Source of the DNA: JACMLD01 sp038229695
GTDB lineage: Bacteria > Bacteroidota > Bacteroidia > Chitinophagales > Chitinophagaceae
Length of the DNA: 62,705 nucleotides
Assembly (NCBI GenBank): GCA_038229695.1
Contig: JBBROE010000009.1
Coordinates: 1-62,705, forward strand
Direction: 5' to 3'
The notes under the pieces are model-generated. The model was given only the letters and a program-made list of their open reading frames with translations. It was not told the origin of the DNA and did not search any database. The translations under genes and the position numbers were made by a program. Below are positions 52,920 through 62,196 of this stretch, piece by piece (position 1 is the stretch's first letter; the number at the start of each line of letters is the position of its first letter).

Positions 52920-55358
52920 CTATTTCTTTAGATCTTTTACCAAAGCTGCAATCCCATTTTCCATACTGCCATATCTTTCTGCGTACTCCATTACTTTAAC
53001 TCTTTCTTTACCCTCGGTGGTGTAGGCATAATATTCTTCCGGACATAGCTCATTTTTGTAAACTTTTGAAACCTGGCCACCCAGATCTATGAAGATTTCC
53101 CGGTTGTCCTTATTTACAGATAAAAGGATGGTTTTTGCCTTATCGGACATGCCCAGGGTTTCCTGCAAACGGTCGAATTTGTTCATGAATTTTCGCATGT
53201 CCATCAGAATCTTGATATCAGCATTATTAATAATGGCATCTTTAATAATTGGGGAACTAACCAGGTCATCCAGCTCTTGCGTCACTACAATGGGGATTCC
53301 ATTAAACTTGCGAATTGTTTTAAAGGCATATTTTAAAAACTCTGCCATTCCTGATTTAGCTATTGCTTTCCAGGCTTCATCAATCGTAAGCACTTTTCTT
53401 TTCCCCTGCAGTTTTCTCATTTTCGAAATAAAAAGTTCCATGATGATAAGGGTAACGACTGGAAAAAGGATTGCGTGATCTTTGATATTATCTAATTCGA
53501 ACACAATAAAAGCCTGATTGAGAAGGTCAAGGTTCTCAGTAGCATTTAACAAATAATCAAACTCTCCATCTTTGTAATACGGGCGTAACACGTACAGGAA
53601 ATTATCAATATCAAAATCCTTGTCTTTCACCTTATGTGTTTTCAGAATACTCACGTAATGCGTTTCCAGGTATTCATAGAAAGTGTTGAAGCAAGGAAAG
53701 ACAATTGGCGTAGCCTCTAAATAGTCATAATATCCCGCCAAGGCGTTTGAGAGCGCGACATACTCGCTTCTATTAAAATTTTCATTGTCCTGTTTCCACA
53801 ATGAAACCAGCAGGGCTTTCAGGCTTTCCTTTTTTTCTGTATCCAGCACTTCCCCATCTGAAAGATAAAATGGGTTAAAACGGATCGGATTTTTTTCTTC
53901 GTAAGTAAAATAATAACCGCCAACCAATTGACATAACCCTTTATAGCTGCCACCAATATCTACTGTCACACAATGTGCCCCCTGTGCATATAAAGAGCTT
54001 AGAATATGGTTGACGGTCATACTTTTGCCGCCTCCGGAAGTACCGCAAACCAGTGTTCCCATATTGGATGTAATGCCTTGCACGCGTGGTGCGTCGAACA
54101 AATCCACATACACAGGTCTGCCCGATAATCTATCACAAAAGCGGATTCCTTTATCAGGCGGTGCGCTGCCGTAATTCGTTTCAAGCGTTAGAAAACAACA
54201 TGCCTGTTCTGCAAACGTATCAAACGTATCGTTCATAGGGAAGTCAGCGCCATTTCCTGGAATACCAGCCCAAAATATTTGCGCAGCCCCGGCTGTTTCT
54301 TGTTTTGCAGCGGCGTTAAGTTGCGCAAGCGCTGATGTAACAAGATTCTTTATCTCCTTCAATTCTTCCCTGCTATCTGCCCATGCAAGAATATTAAAAT
54401 GTGCTTTTACAGGCAGCCTGGACTGACTAATACATTCGTTAAGAAATTCATTGACTGCATCCCTGGCAATCGTATTTTCCCGACTGTAGGTAGAAAGTGA
54501 TTGAAGCCGCAGTCTTTTGCTTTCAAATTTTTTAAGTGTTGCCTGCGTATCTCCAATAATTATGTATTGATTGTATATGTGATTACAGGGCAAAAGCAAA
54601 CCAAGTGTTGAAGCAAAACCAATTGGAAATTTTGTCTTATAAGTGCTGTATTTATCGTAGTTTATCCTGGAGCCGCACATCGCAGGGAGGTTTTCGGTGT
54701 CAGCAAGCGTGTATAGCTGGCAGTATTTATTTCCAACTTTTAGTTCATCTTTCAGCTGTAGATCATTTACCAGTAGGCTGCTATCTTGTTGAGACAGGGT
54801 ACAATACTTTTCAATTAAACCTGCTTTATAATTGTGACTTGACAGGGATTCGTCTCTTAATCTTTCTAACTTAATTTGACAATCAGCTAGGATTCTTTTG
54901 AATTGCCCCGCTATGTCCTCAAATTCCTGCAATGCCATAAGGCTAATAGTTTGTTCTGGTACCATTACGGGCCTCAGCAGGCTTGAGAACATAGAGCTGG
55001 ATGGTTTTCTGCTCGTTGGTTTTTTAATAAGCATGATATAACAATCATGTTTAAGGTAGGGCCGCAGGTTAAAATAATTTTCGCTACAATCCCTCAAAAA
55101 ATTACTTCCATCTTTTTCATTGATTTCCGCGTATTCCGTATGAATGTACCAGTCCTGCTTATGGAAAACACAGTCCTTTGGCAAAATTTTAATGGCTTTG
55201 AGCAAACCCTGATGCAAGGCCTCATAATCATCATCCGACTGTGTGAATATTTCAGGAAGGGCTACCTTAAACACAATAGTAATATCGCCCTGTTTTGAAA
55301 GGATACAATCGTGTTCCACATCCATAATAGGAGATATATCTTTTAACCACTTTTCCAT
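52920..55358 (-). CDS. traG: TraG conjugative-transfer ATPase (VirB4-like)
   Basis: An 812-residue ATPase that powers the conjugation apparatus at the inner membrane. N-terminal MEKWLKDISPIMDVEHDC. Walker A GTSGGGKS at 439-446, Walker B region VLTIDEAWKAIAKSG, and further motifs VVTQELDDLV. It starts where traF ends, with a 1-base overlap (TAATG), so the two are translationally coupled. Length is normal, suggesting that it is intact, although the rest of the apparatus is incomplete. Confidence 0.9.
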   Translation of the reverse strand: MEKWLKDISPIMDVEHDCILSKQGDITIVFKVALPEIFTQSDDDYEALHQGLLKAIKILPKDCVFHKQDWYIHTEYAEINEKDGSNFLRDCSENYFNLRPYLKHDCYIMLIKKPTSRKPSSSMFSSLLRPVMVPEQTISLMALQEFEDIAGQFKRILADCQIKLERLRDESLSSHNYKAGLIEKYCTLSQQDSSLLVNDLQLKDELKVGNKYCQLYTLADTENLPAMCGSRINYDKYSTYKTKFPIGFASTLGLLLPCNHIYNQYIIIGDTQATLKKFESKRLRLQSLSTYSRENTIARDAVNEFLNECISQSRLPVKAHFNILAWADSREELKEIKNLVTSALAQLNAAAKQETAGAAQIFWAGIPGNGADFPMNDTFDTFAEQACCFLTLETNYGSAPPDKGIRFCDRLSGRPVYVDLFDAPRVQGITSNMGTLVCGTSGGGKSMTVNHILSSLYAQGAHCVTVDIGGSYKGLCQLVGGYYFTYEEKNPIRFNPFYLSDGEVLDTEKKESLKALLVSLWKQDNENFNRSEYVALSNALAGYYDYLEATPIVFPCFNTFYEYLETHYVSILKTHKVKDKDFDIDNFLYVLRPYYKDGEFDYLLNATENLDLLNQAFIVFELDNIKDHAILFPVVTLIIMELFISKMRKLQGKRKVLTIDEAWKAIAKSGMAEFLKYAFKTIRKFNGIPIVVTQELDDLVSSPIIKDAIINNADIKILMDMRKFMNKFDRLQETLGMSDKAKTILLSVNKDNREIFIDLGGQVSKVYKNELCPEEYYAYTTEGKERVKVMEYAERYGSMENGIAALVKDLKK

Positions 55359-55675
55359 TACTTGATTTTTATAAATTGCTTCCTTGAATTGTTTTTAATG
55401 ACCGTTGGCACTGACCGTTTAGCCGCCTTTTTCATCATTCCATACTGACCGTATGTATTACTAAGCTTATATACCCAGGAAAATAAGCAGCCGCCACTAA
55501 TGACAATTACGATAAGGCATATATAGGTATTCGTTCCGCAGATATATAGAATGGCAAATAATATGAGCAGACCTAAAAGCCCACCGCCCAAATACCAGAT
55601 GTATTGCGCTTTTAGCCCACGGAATTCAATCGATTTATTGACCCCTTTGTTAATCTTGTAGATACTGTTGCCCAT
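55358..55675 (-). CDS. traF: TraF (DUF4133) conjugation membrane protein
   Basis: A 105-residue protein with two transmembrane segments (AQYIWYLGGGLLGLLILFAI and TYICLIVIVISGGCLFSWVY), of the DUF4133/VirB3-like TraF family. KINKGVNKSIEFRGLKAQY is typical. Overlaps traG by one base. Confidence 0.88.
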   Translation of the reverse strand: MGNSIYKINKGVNKSIEFRGLKAQYIWYLGGGLLGLLILFAILYICGTNTYICLIVIVISGGCLFSWVYKLSNTYGQYGMMKKAAKRSVPTVIKNNSRKQFIKIK

Positions 55676-55765
55676 TTAATTTTATTTCTACGTGACAATT
55701 TGTTTTATTGCATGTCGAGTTTTTGAAGCCTTAATTGCATCTTCTTAAGCAAAAGCTGCAAAAAA

Positions 55766-57151
55766 TCATTGGCAAGCCCCATGACTTACACCGGCAAAAC
55801 TCGGTACGCCATTCCCCAACCAAATATTAGGCGCTTCGGAATCCCCTGACATCTTCATGTCTTCCAACAGTTGATAAAAGCGCTGCCCGGTGCTAATCAC
55901 ATCATAAGTGTTACCACTATTATAATTCTTCGGTAATTGCAACGGGTCGTTTCCACGCACACTGTTAAAAACGGCGAGATCGTAATCCAAACAATCAAAC
56001 AGCGTTATGCTATAGGGCTGCTGAATGTTGGATAGGAATTTCATTTTGTCAAGCGCTACCTGAAAACCTGCAGGGCTGACTGTCATAGTTATAAAAGCAT
56101 CATACTTGTGATTGGCATTGTCGACCAGCTTAGCTTGCACAAAAGCATCACCGTGAAGAACCGCGTTCATCGCATCCTGCGCGGTGAAACCAATGTATTG
56201 TGTTAACGATTGAGATCCATTGGTCTTGGTCAATTGCAGGAAACAATGTCCTGTGGCACCATTGTACAGATTGAGACTGACAGATGGATCGTTATCTACC
56301 GGCATGTCCGCCAAAATGGCAATGGAACAATGAGCGCCAGCGTCCTGGATGGTAGTAAAACAGTTGAGCCAACTGTTCAAATCAATGCCAGGCTTTATGG
56401 GGCTATTTTCGATATTGGCATAAAAATCAGCGTGCGAATCTGAGCCGTTGCCAGAATTGGAATTTCCTGTTGGAGTACCGCTACTACTGCTACTTCCGCC
56501 ATTGTAGCTGTTCGTATTGCTATACAGTGCACCACCAGGATATTGCGTTGCACCTTTACCACCCTCAAACATGCTTTGTAAAGCGAGGTAAGTATCATAG
56601 GTAAAACCACTGTTAGCAGTAGGCCTGCCATATACAATTACTTCCGGCAGATCGTTGTATGGGTAGACAAGGCTTTGTTCCTTTTCGGTGGCAGCAAGCA
56701 CACTATTATGCCACAGCTTCATATAACCGTTTTCTATATCCGAAGTAAAATATTCTTTTCTATTTAAAGACCAGAGTTCTATCGTGCCTATCAGCTGATG
56801 CTGTTCATCAAACTTTGGCCGCAGCCGGACAAACTTTCCTTTAACTGAAGTTCCGGGCGAATCGGTTTGCAGCAAAATGAATTCATTGTAGCCCGGCTTG
56901 TTCGTTATAGCAATACGTGTATACCAATGTGAACTGTCTTTGCTTGTATGCCAGTTTTCAAAGTCAATGGATGCATAATCCGAAGTTGTTAGTGTTGTTT
57001 TCAGAAAGTGGGCAACGGTATCCATGTAATGTGAATGCCCAGGCAACTGAAGCATTCCTGATGATGCAGGATCAAATGTGTGTTTACGACAATTAGTAAA
57101 AAACAAGGAAGAAAGGACTAATAAGGCGATTATATATGTTGCTATTTTCAT
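55766..57151 (-). CDS. Cargo lipoprotein with a candidate papain-like (permuted) domain
   Basis: A 461-residue lipoprotein (lipobox FFTNC, C21) between traE and traF, where no such gene is standard. The N-terminal half includes VIVYG (171-175) and a Ser/Asn/Gly linker (about 207-240). The C-terminal half has GHCFLQLTKTNG (G301, H302), a QYIGFTAQ strand and SITLFDCLDYDLAVFN (C387). A His before Cys in this arrangement suggests a permuted papain-like fold (LRAT/NlpC type), but this is inference only. It may be an ICE-encoded surface or interaction protein. Confidence 0.6.
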   Translation of the reverse strand: MKIATYIIALLVLSSLFFTNCRKHTFDPASSGMLQLPGHSHYMDTVAHFLKTTLTTSDYASIDFENWHTSKDSSHWYTRIAITNKPGYNEFILLQTDSPGTSVKGKFVRLRPKFDEQHQLIGTIELWSLNRKEYFTSDIENGYMKLWHNSVLAATEKEQSLVYPYNDLPEVIVYGRPTANSGFTYDTYLALQSMFEGGKGATQYPGGALYSNTNSYNGGSSSSSGTPTGNSNSGNGSDSHADFYANIENSPIKPGIDLNSWLNCFTTIQDAGAHCSIAILADMPVDNDPSVSLNLYNGATGHCFLQLTKTNGSQSLTQYIGFTAQDAMNAVLHGDAFVQAKLVDNANHKYDAFITMTVSPAGFQVALDKMKFLSNIQQPYSITLFDCLDYDLAVFNSVRGNDPLQLPKNYNSGNTYDVISTGQRFYQLLEDMKMSGDSEAPNIWLGNGVPSFAGVSHGACQ

Positions 57152-57314
57152 GATTTTTATTAATTAATTGTTTAATAATTTCTGTTTTCTCATTGTATTA
57201 GCAGGTCTAAAATGATGCTGTGGTATAGGCAATAGATGGCCCTTACCCAGTAAGGCATTCTTTGAAAACTTTTGAAAAAATTGGATTACTACCTTGAGAT
57301 GCCCAGGAAATGAC

Positions 57315-57674
57315 CTACAACCCGAAAAATGATTTGAGAACTGTAGCGACAATCACAAGGAATACACAACTTCCAAACCAGGCAGCAGCTACTGACCCCG
57401 TATCAGGCTGGCCATTGCTCCATTTTTGGTATACCCGTACAGCTCCGATAAGACCAAGAATGGCACCTACTGCATACATTAAGTTTACGCCTACATCAAA
57501 ATATGACCTCACTTTTGTATTTGCTTCGTTAATACCGGCTATGCCATCCTGGGCTCGTGCTTTACTATTTAATAATGTCAGCGTAATAGCGCCGAACACA
57601 GTCAATACCTTTTTATTCACCCAATTTTGCAATTTGATTGGGCCTTGCACGTTAACACAATTCCTTTTACACAT
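57315..57674 (-). CDS. traE: TraE (DUF4134) conjugation membrane protein
   Basis: A 119-residue protein of the DUF4134/VirB2-like TraE family: AQDGIAGINEANTKVRSYFD, then two helices VNLMYAVGAILGLIGAVRVY and AAAWFGSCVFLVIVATVL, ending in FFGL. This is the first recognised standard tra gene in this cluster. It lies about 160 bases before the cargo lipoprotein, in the direction of transcription. The signal peptide begins a few residues in. Confidence 0.88.
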   Translation of the reverse strand: MCKRNCVNVQGPIKLQNWVNKKVLTVFGAITLTLLNSKARAQDGIAGINEANTKVRSYFDVGVNLMYAVGAILGLIGAVRVYQKWSNGQPDTGSVAAAWFGSCVFLVIVATVLKSFFGL

Positions 57675-57724
57675 ATTTTATTTTTTTAATTACAAAAGTT
57701 CTGCATCGCATTTATTGATGACTT

Positions 57725-58267
57725 TTAGGGAATTACAACATAAGCAATCTTAACCCCTGTATATATCCCTGTTTCCCATATGAAACTTGTATTTATTTGT
57801 ATCACTCTAATTCCTTTTAGAAGATTAGTAAAGGGCGGAATACCTGCTTCGGTAAATACACATCCCAAGGACCAAACATCATTTGTATTCAATTGCCAGT
57901 TTCCACCTGGTAAACGCCAGTCTACCGCAAACTTTGATCTGAAGAGTGAATTAGCATCCTGATCCGGCACTGCTGTATAAGTTATGGACCTTAAATCCTG
58001 ATCTAATTGTATTACTATTCCGTTTTGAAGTATTACAGCTGTAGCGGCAACTTCATTTGTTCCAAGCACATCAACCAAATCATTATAAGAGTTGATACAT
58101 ATAACGGGAATAACTGGACGTGGCCGTATTCTTTTTGGTAAAGAATCAGATCCTTGCTCAGAAGATGGCAATACAACAACCTCTCCGGCAGCTACCATTT
58201 CCTTTTTACAACTATTCAGCAATAACAAGAGAAATGACGCTACAAATAAATTACGCACATATTTCAT
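57725..58267 (-). CDS. Small lipoprotein of unknown function within the tra cluster
   Basis: A 180-residue lipoprotein (lipobox LLNSC from MKYVRNLFVASFLLL) with a Pro/Arg-rich stretch (LPKRIRPRPVIPVI) and a beta-rich domain containing NSYNDLVDVLGTNEVAA and SLGCVFTEAGIPPF. Not recognised. The ATG at 58267 is preferred to the GTG at 58273. It is upstream of traE on the same strand and may be cargo. Confidence 0.55.
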   Translation of the reverse strand: MKYVRNLFVASFLLLLLNSCKKEMVAAGEVVVLPSSEQGSDSLPKRIRPRPVIPVICINSYNDLVDVLGTNEVAATAVILQNGIVIQLDQDLRSITYTAVPDQDANSLFRSKFAVDWRLPGGNWQLNTNDVWSLGCVFTEAGIPPFTNLLKGIRVIQINTSFIWETGIYTGVKIAYVVIP

Positions 58268-58429
58268 ATTCACAATTTTAAGCTATGGTTCCTGTTGCTG
58301 CCTGCCCCACTTGATTGGCCAACTTAGGGGCAGGCTATAACAAACAGGCATCAATGGTTCCGCTCCACATAAATCAATAATCCTCCATTAATCTTATCTT
58401 CTCCACTATCTTGAAGCCGGAACGTTGTT

Positions 58430-58879
58430 TTAATTCCACAGATCGGCAAGATCATTGGAACTCAACCGGACATTACAATTCGTATCGCTCTCGGCAGCAA
58501 TTAAATTTGTGATACTAGTTTGAAAAGAACTTCCTTTAAGTTTCGGATATTTATTTATTAATTTCTTTATTGCACCGATAATTTCAATTTTTCCAGCGTG
58601 TTGTGCAGCAGATTGCTTTAATAGTACTATAAGCTCATCTACAAAATCATGCACCACAGGAGAAAGCGTATTTTGGGCAGTTTCAGTAGAAGCGTTTGAC
58701 GAACTACCTGTAAAAAGTGTTCCCTGGCTGGATGAATCATTTTTCTTCTTGCCGGCTTTTGGAAATTGTATCTGCAGAATATCTTTTCTGTAAAACCTGA
58801 AAATGATAAAGCCATAATACATTACTAAGCCTGCGACTGAGTAAATAATATATTGGTTCCAGGTAATGATGTGCTGCAT
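58430..58879 (-). CDS. Single-pass membrane protein at the head of the tra operon
   Basis: A 149-residue protein: N-terminal membrane helix (IIYSVAGLVMYYGFIIFRFY), a basic/Ser linker and a helical C-terminal domain (VVHDFVDELIVLLKQSA). Similar small membrane proteins precede traE in Bacteroidota ICEs. Function not known. Confidence 0.62.
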   Translation of the reverse strand: MQHIITWNQYIIYSVAGLVMYYGFIIFRFYRKDILQIQFPKAGKKKNDSSSQGTLFTGSSSNASTETAQNTLSPVVHDFVDELIVLLKQSAAQHAGKIEIIGAIKKLINKYPKLKGSSFQTSITNLIAAESDTNCNVRLSSNDLADLWN

Positions 58880-59020
58880 AGTCTTAACGTGTTTATTACA
58901 GGGTTATTAATGATGACTATGCAAATATGCACTCAGTAGAAAGCGATTTTTCACAGTTTTTCACAGCTGTGAAAAATAATTTTTTAAAATGCCTCTTCAT
59001 CGTCACGATCCATCCTTTGA

Positions 59021-59254
59021 GTAAGGTTCTGCCGAAGGGTATCTAAGAAGGCTGTTCGATTTTTCTTCGACCACTACGCCTTACAAAAAGAGAAAGAAAG
59101 CCAACTGCCCTTGCCCAAAGTGCGTGAGGTGGAAAGGAAGACTATTGACGGCGTCTACCGAATTATTAAACAGGATGTGCAGGATATCGTTAACTCCCTG
59201 ATAGATGAAATCATGAATGATCCTACCAGGCGGCATCTGTTGGTAAGGAAATAG
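59021..59254 (+). pseudogene. C-terminal remnant, possibly of a mobilisation coupling protein (TraG/MobC-like T4CP)
   Basis: The open frame from 59021 to the stop at 59252-59254 has no start of its own. Its end reads KVREVERKTIDGVYRI and IKQDVQDIVNSLIDEIMNDP, then RRHLLVRK. This looks like the C-terminal tail of Bacteroidota type IV coupling proteins (MobC/TraG-like), divergent from the tra operon. The remainder is missing. Identification is tentative. Confidence 0.5.
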
Positions 59255-59670
59255 GACGTAATACTATTTTGGCTCATTACAGTCAACCAATTTGAAATCA
59301 ATCCTCCGTTTGGCCACAATTTCTAAAAAAAGTAGGATTTGCGTAGTAAACACTTCTTCTTTGTTAAACCGTTTTCAGTATATTTAAATAAAGATGTGAG
59401 TGAGGGTGGCGAAGCCGTGCCCAGACGGAAAAGAAAACAGCGATAAAGGTTCCGCCAAACGTTTACAAACGGCTAACCCAAAAACGGATTGTGCTATTAA
59501 CAATACAAAATGTTGATCAGGCTTCCATTGATTTTCAGAGTTTTATTTTTTCGCAGGGTACGTCTAATATCATAAATTCACGTGTTGAACCAACATCGCC
59601 TATCCAGGCGATGAGTTTCTCAATTCTCATATCTTGTAGTTTATTTTTAACATCTAAAAATTACAAGATC
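59255..59670. other. Non-coding stretch before the IS91-type unit
   Basis: About 416 bases. A perfect 8-bp hairpin CATCGCCT-ATCC-AGGCGATG is at 59594-59613, and an 8-bp inverted pair ATCTTGTA/TACAAGAT at 59631-59638 and 59662-59669. These could be terminal or control structures of the IS91-type unit. The frame at 59491-59688 does not look like a protein. Confidence 0.5.
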
Positions 59671-60572
59671 ATGGAAAAAAAACGTTAAGTCCGCAATCTA
59701 TTGCGGTATTAGAAAAAACCAGTCAATATTTATCAATCGGGCATTACAGTCCGCTTACTATCCGTAATTATCTTTCAGAACTGCGTTACCTGTTGGTTTA
59801 TTATGCAGATGTTTTGCCGGAAAAGTTTACAGAAGACATGATGATGCAGTACCTGCTGTATCTTTCTAAAACACTTCAATGCAGCCGGGTAAAATGCAAG
59901 ATGGCGGCGCAGAGTATCTCTTTCTTTTTCCGCCATGTGCTTAAGCAACCATACGTAATCCCGACTGTTGTTTATCCACGCAAAAGCACAAAGCTGCCTC
60001 CGGTTATGTCAGCAGCCGAAATAAAGACACTTATTGATGCTGTAAAAAATATCAAGCACCGCACTATCATTATGCTGTTATACAGTACTGGTATGCGGCT
60101 CTCTGAAATTGCTTCATTGAAGATTGCAGATATAGACAGTAAGATTATGCGTATCAAAATTGTGCAGGGCAAAGGCGCAAAGGATCGTTTTACTATTTTA
60201 TCTGAACAGGTGCTGCAGGAACTCAGGGCCTATTATATTATATATAAGCCTAAAATATATTTATTTAATGGAAGCAGATCTGGTGTGCCTGTCAGCATGC
60301 GCAATATCCAGCACCTGGTACAAAAAGGCGTAGCACAAATCGGGCTTGACAGTAAAAACTATACGGTGCACACCCTGCGCCATAGTTTTGCCACTCACCT
60401 GGTTGATAATGGCGCTGATTTACATACTGTAAAAGAATTGTTGGGGCATAGCAACCTGCAAACCACGATGCGGTATATGCACCTTACTTCAACACGTATG
60501 CAGGGCATTGTTAATCCTTATGATGCCTTGCCGCAGGGTAAAGAAAATAAACAACCTCATGTAAAAAAATAA
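59671..60572 (+). pseudogene. XerC-like tyrosine recombinase with an apparent A8 frameshift near its start
   Basis: The main frame from 59793 (TTG) runs to 60572 and holds a tyrosine recombinase: TGMRLSEIASLKI (catalytic Arg), HTLRHSFATHL (HxxR), GHSNLQTTMRYMHL (His, then Tyr). Upstream, the frame is open and continues LSPQSIAVLEKTSQYLS and YSPLTIRNYLSELRYLL, a typical N-terminal SAM-like domain, but lacks a start. The ATG at 59671 runs into eight As (59675-59682); one additional A would place ATG in frame (M-E-K-K-T-L-S-P). So the gene has probably lost one A, or slippage restores it. Full product about 300 residues. Confidence 0.75.
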
Positions 60573-60585
60573 AAATGATGTTGTT

Positions 60586-61758
60586 ATGTTATCTTATACA
60601 ATACCCCGGGCAACGGTGCAGCAGGTATTGCTAAAGCATCATCGGGATACTGCCGCCAGCGCAGCCAATGGTCATGTACAAAAAGTATTACAACGTTTAA
60701 AAGTGTGCCGGACGGCTTCTTTAGGTTATCATCTCTACCGTTGCACCAACGAACATTGCGGTCAGCTAAAATACCAATACAATAGTTGCAGGGACAGGCA
60801 TTGTCCGCAGTGCGGCGCTGTAAAGAAAGAGCAATGGATAGAAGCCAGGATGCAGTAGCTGTTGCCAGTAAAGTATTATCATGTAGTATTTACGATACCA
60901 CATGAACTCAACAGCCTGGTAATGGGGCATAGAAAAATTTTATACAAACTGCTCTTTGATGCATCCTCACAAACATTACTCAGCTTTGCCAAAGACCCAA
61001 AATACCTGGGAGCAACGCCGGGTATTATCAGCGTCCTGCATACCTGGGGACAACAACTGAGCTTCCATCCCCATATCCATTGTATTGTAAGTGGCGGAGG
61101 TATAACCAATGATGAATGGAAGGCGGCAACAAAGAATGACTGGCGGTTTTTGTTCCCGGTAAAAGCGATGGGTATAGTATACAGAGCAAAATTTATGCAC
61201 GCGCTCAAAGCGCTACTGGCAAATGAGACTGTAATACCAAAACCGGGAACGGCTATAAATGCATTAGTAAATGACGTCTATAAAAAAGATTGGGTCGTAT
61301 ATGCGAAGGCACCTTTTGGAGGGCCCCAGGCTGTGATTGAATATTTAGGAAGGTATACCCATAAAGTAGCTATCAGTAACCATAGAATCAGCAGTATCAA
61401 CGATGAGGCAGGAACAGTAACTTTTGGCTATAAAGATTATGCTGATGATAATAAACAAAAGCAGATGACATTGGGAGGCACAGAATTTATCCGCCGTTTT
61501 GAGCAGCATATATTGCCGGAAAGATTTACTAAAATAAGAACGTATGGGTACCTGTGTAACAGAAATCGTCAGCAGCGTATCAATAAGGTACTTAAAAAAA
61601 TGAAACTGCCTTTGCATAAAGGGCTGGTGACAATACCACAACACCTGTACATAATGGAACGCTATGGCTTTGATATAACGGAGTGCCCTTGTTGCAAAGC
61701 AAAAACCCTGCAGCTCCTCAAGGTATACTATCCATGGAAAAAAGCAGATGACGGGTGA
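60586..61758 (+). pseudogene. IS91 family transposase, interrupted by one in-frame TAG
   Basis: An HUH transposase of about 390 codons, split by TAG at 60856-60858 into 90 and about 300 residues in the same frame. The N-terminal part has the zinc-finger-like CTNEHCGQ and NSCRDRHCPQCG. After the stop, LLPVKYYHVVFTIPHELN and the HUH motif HPHIHCIVSGGG follow, then EYLGRYTHKVAISN with the catalytic tyrosine region. The stop replaces a residue in the usual ARxAELLPV segment. Otherwise the sequence is intact, so the mutation is probably recent. Confidence 0.85.
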
Positions 61759-62196
61759 AGGCACAGGAATGGATGGCAGAATAACCGTTTTATAAGTAAC
61801 GTCGCAAAACGTAGTGACAATCCTATACCCGTATATTAAAAACTACTACCAAAACACTGATTAAACCGGCCAAAAAGTTAATTTTAAAACCAATCTTTAC
61901 GTGATTGATCAAATAAGCGTTCGGAAATAAAGATTGGAAGACCAAAACAAAATAATAAAAGCAATGCAAAGCAAAGTGAAGTTAATACTTACTGCCTAAT
62001 AGCAAGATTACGGCGTATCGGTCAACTCAAAAGTATACCACAAAGCCCCGTAGCATACATTTATTGCGGGGCTTTATCTGGGGGCTCTGCGGATACTTTT
62101 CTTAGTGTTAGCGGTAATTTTTCGACAGCTCAAGTTTTGAAATTTTTCTCAAAATATCACCATCGAATAAATGATATAAAGACAAATCGCAAGTAA
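61759..62196. other. Non-coding stretch after the IS91-type transposase, with terminator
   Basis: About 440 bases. A hairpin AAAGCCCCG (62042-62050) with CGGGGCTTT (62067-62075) and a 16-base loop looks like an intrinsic terminator, for an unknown transcript. No gene is seen. Confidence 0.55.
62042..62075 (+). terminator. Hairpin with 9-bp stem
   Basis: AAAGCCCCG/CGGGGCTTT, perfect 9-bp stem with a 16-base loop. T-tract is only 3 bases, so efficiency is uncertain. Confidence 0.6.

Larger units (their letters stand above)
59671..61758 (+). mobile_element. IS91-type unit: tyrosine recombinase plus HUH transposase
   Basis: Two plus-strand genes, 13 bases apart: a phage-integrase-type recombinase and an IS91-family HUH transposase. 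This two-gene form is known from Bacteroidota. Both genes are broken by one lesion each. The termini are not defined; only the coding core is given. Confidence 0.72.

Noticed and set aside
59491..59688. Open frame of 65 codons on the plus strand before the IS91-type unit
   Set aside because: No similarity or signal; it spans the hairpins and runs into the true recombinase region in another frame.
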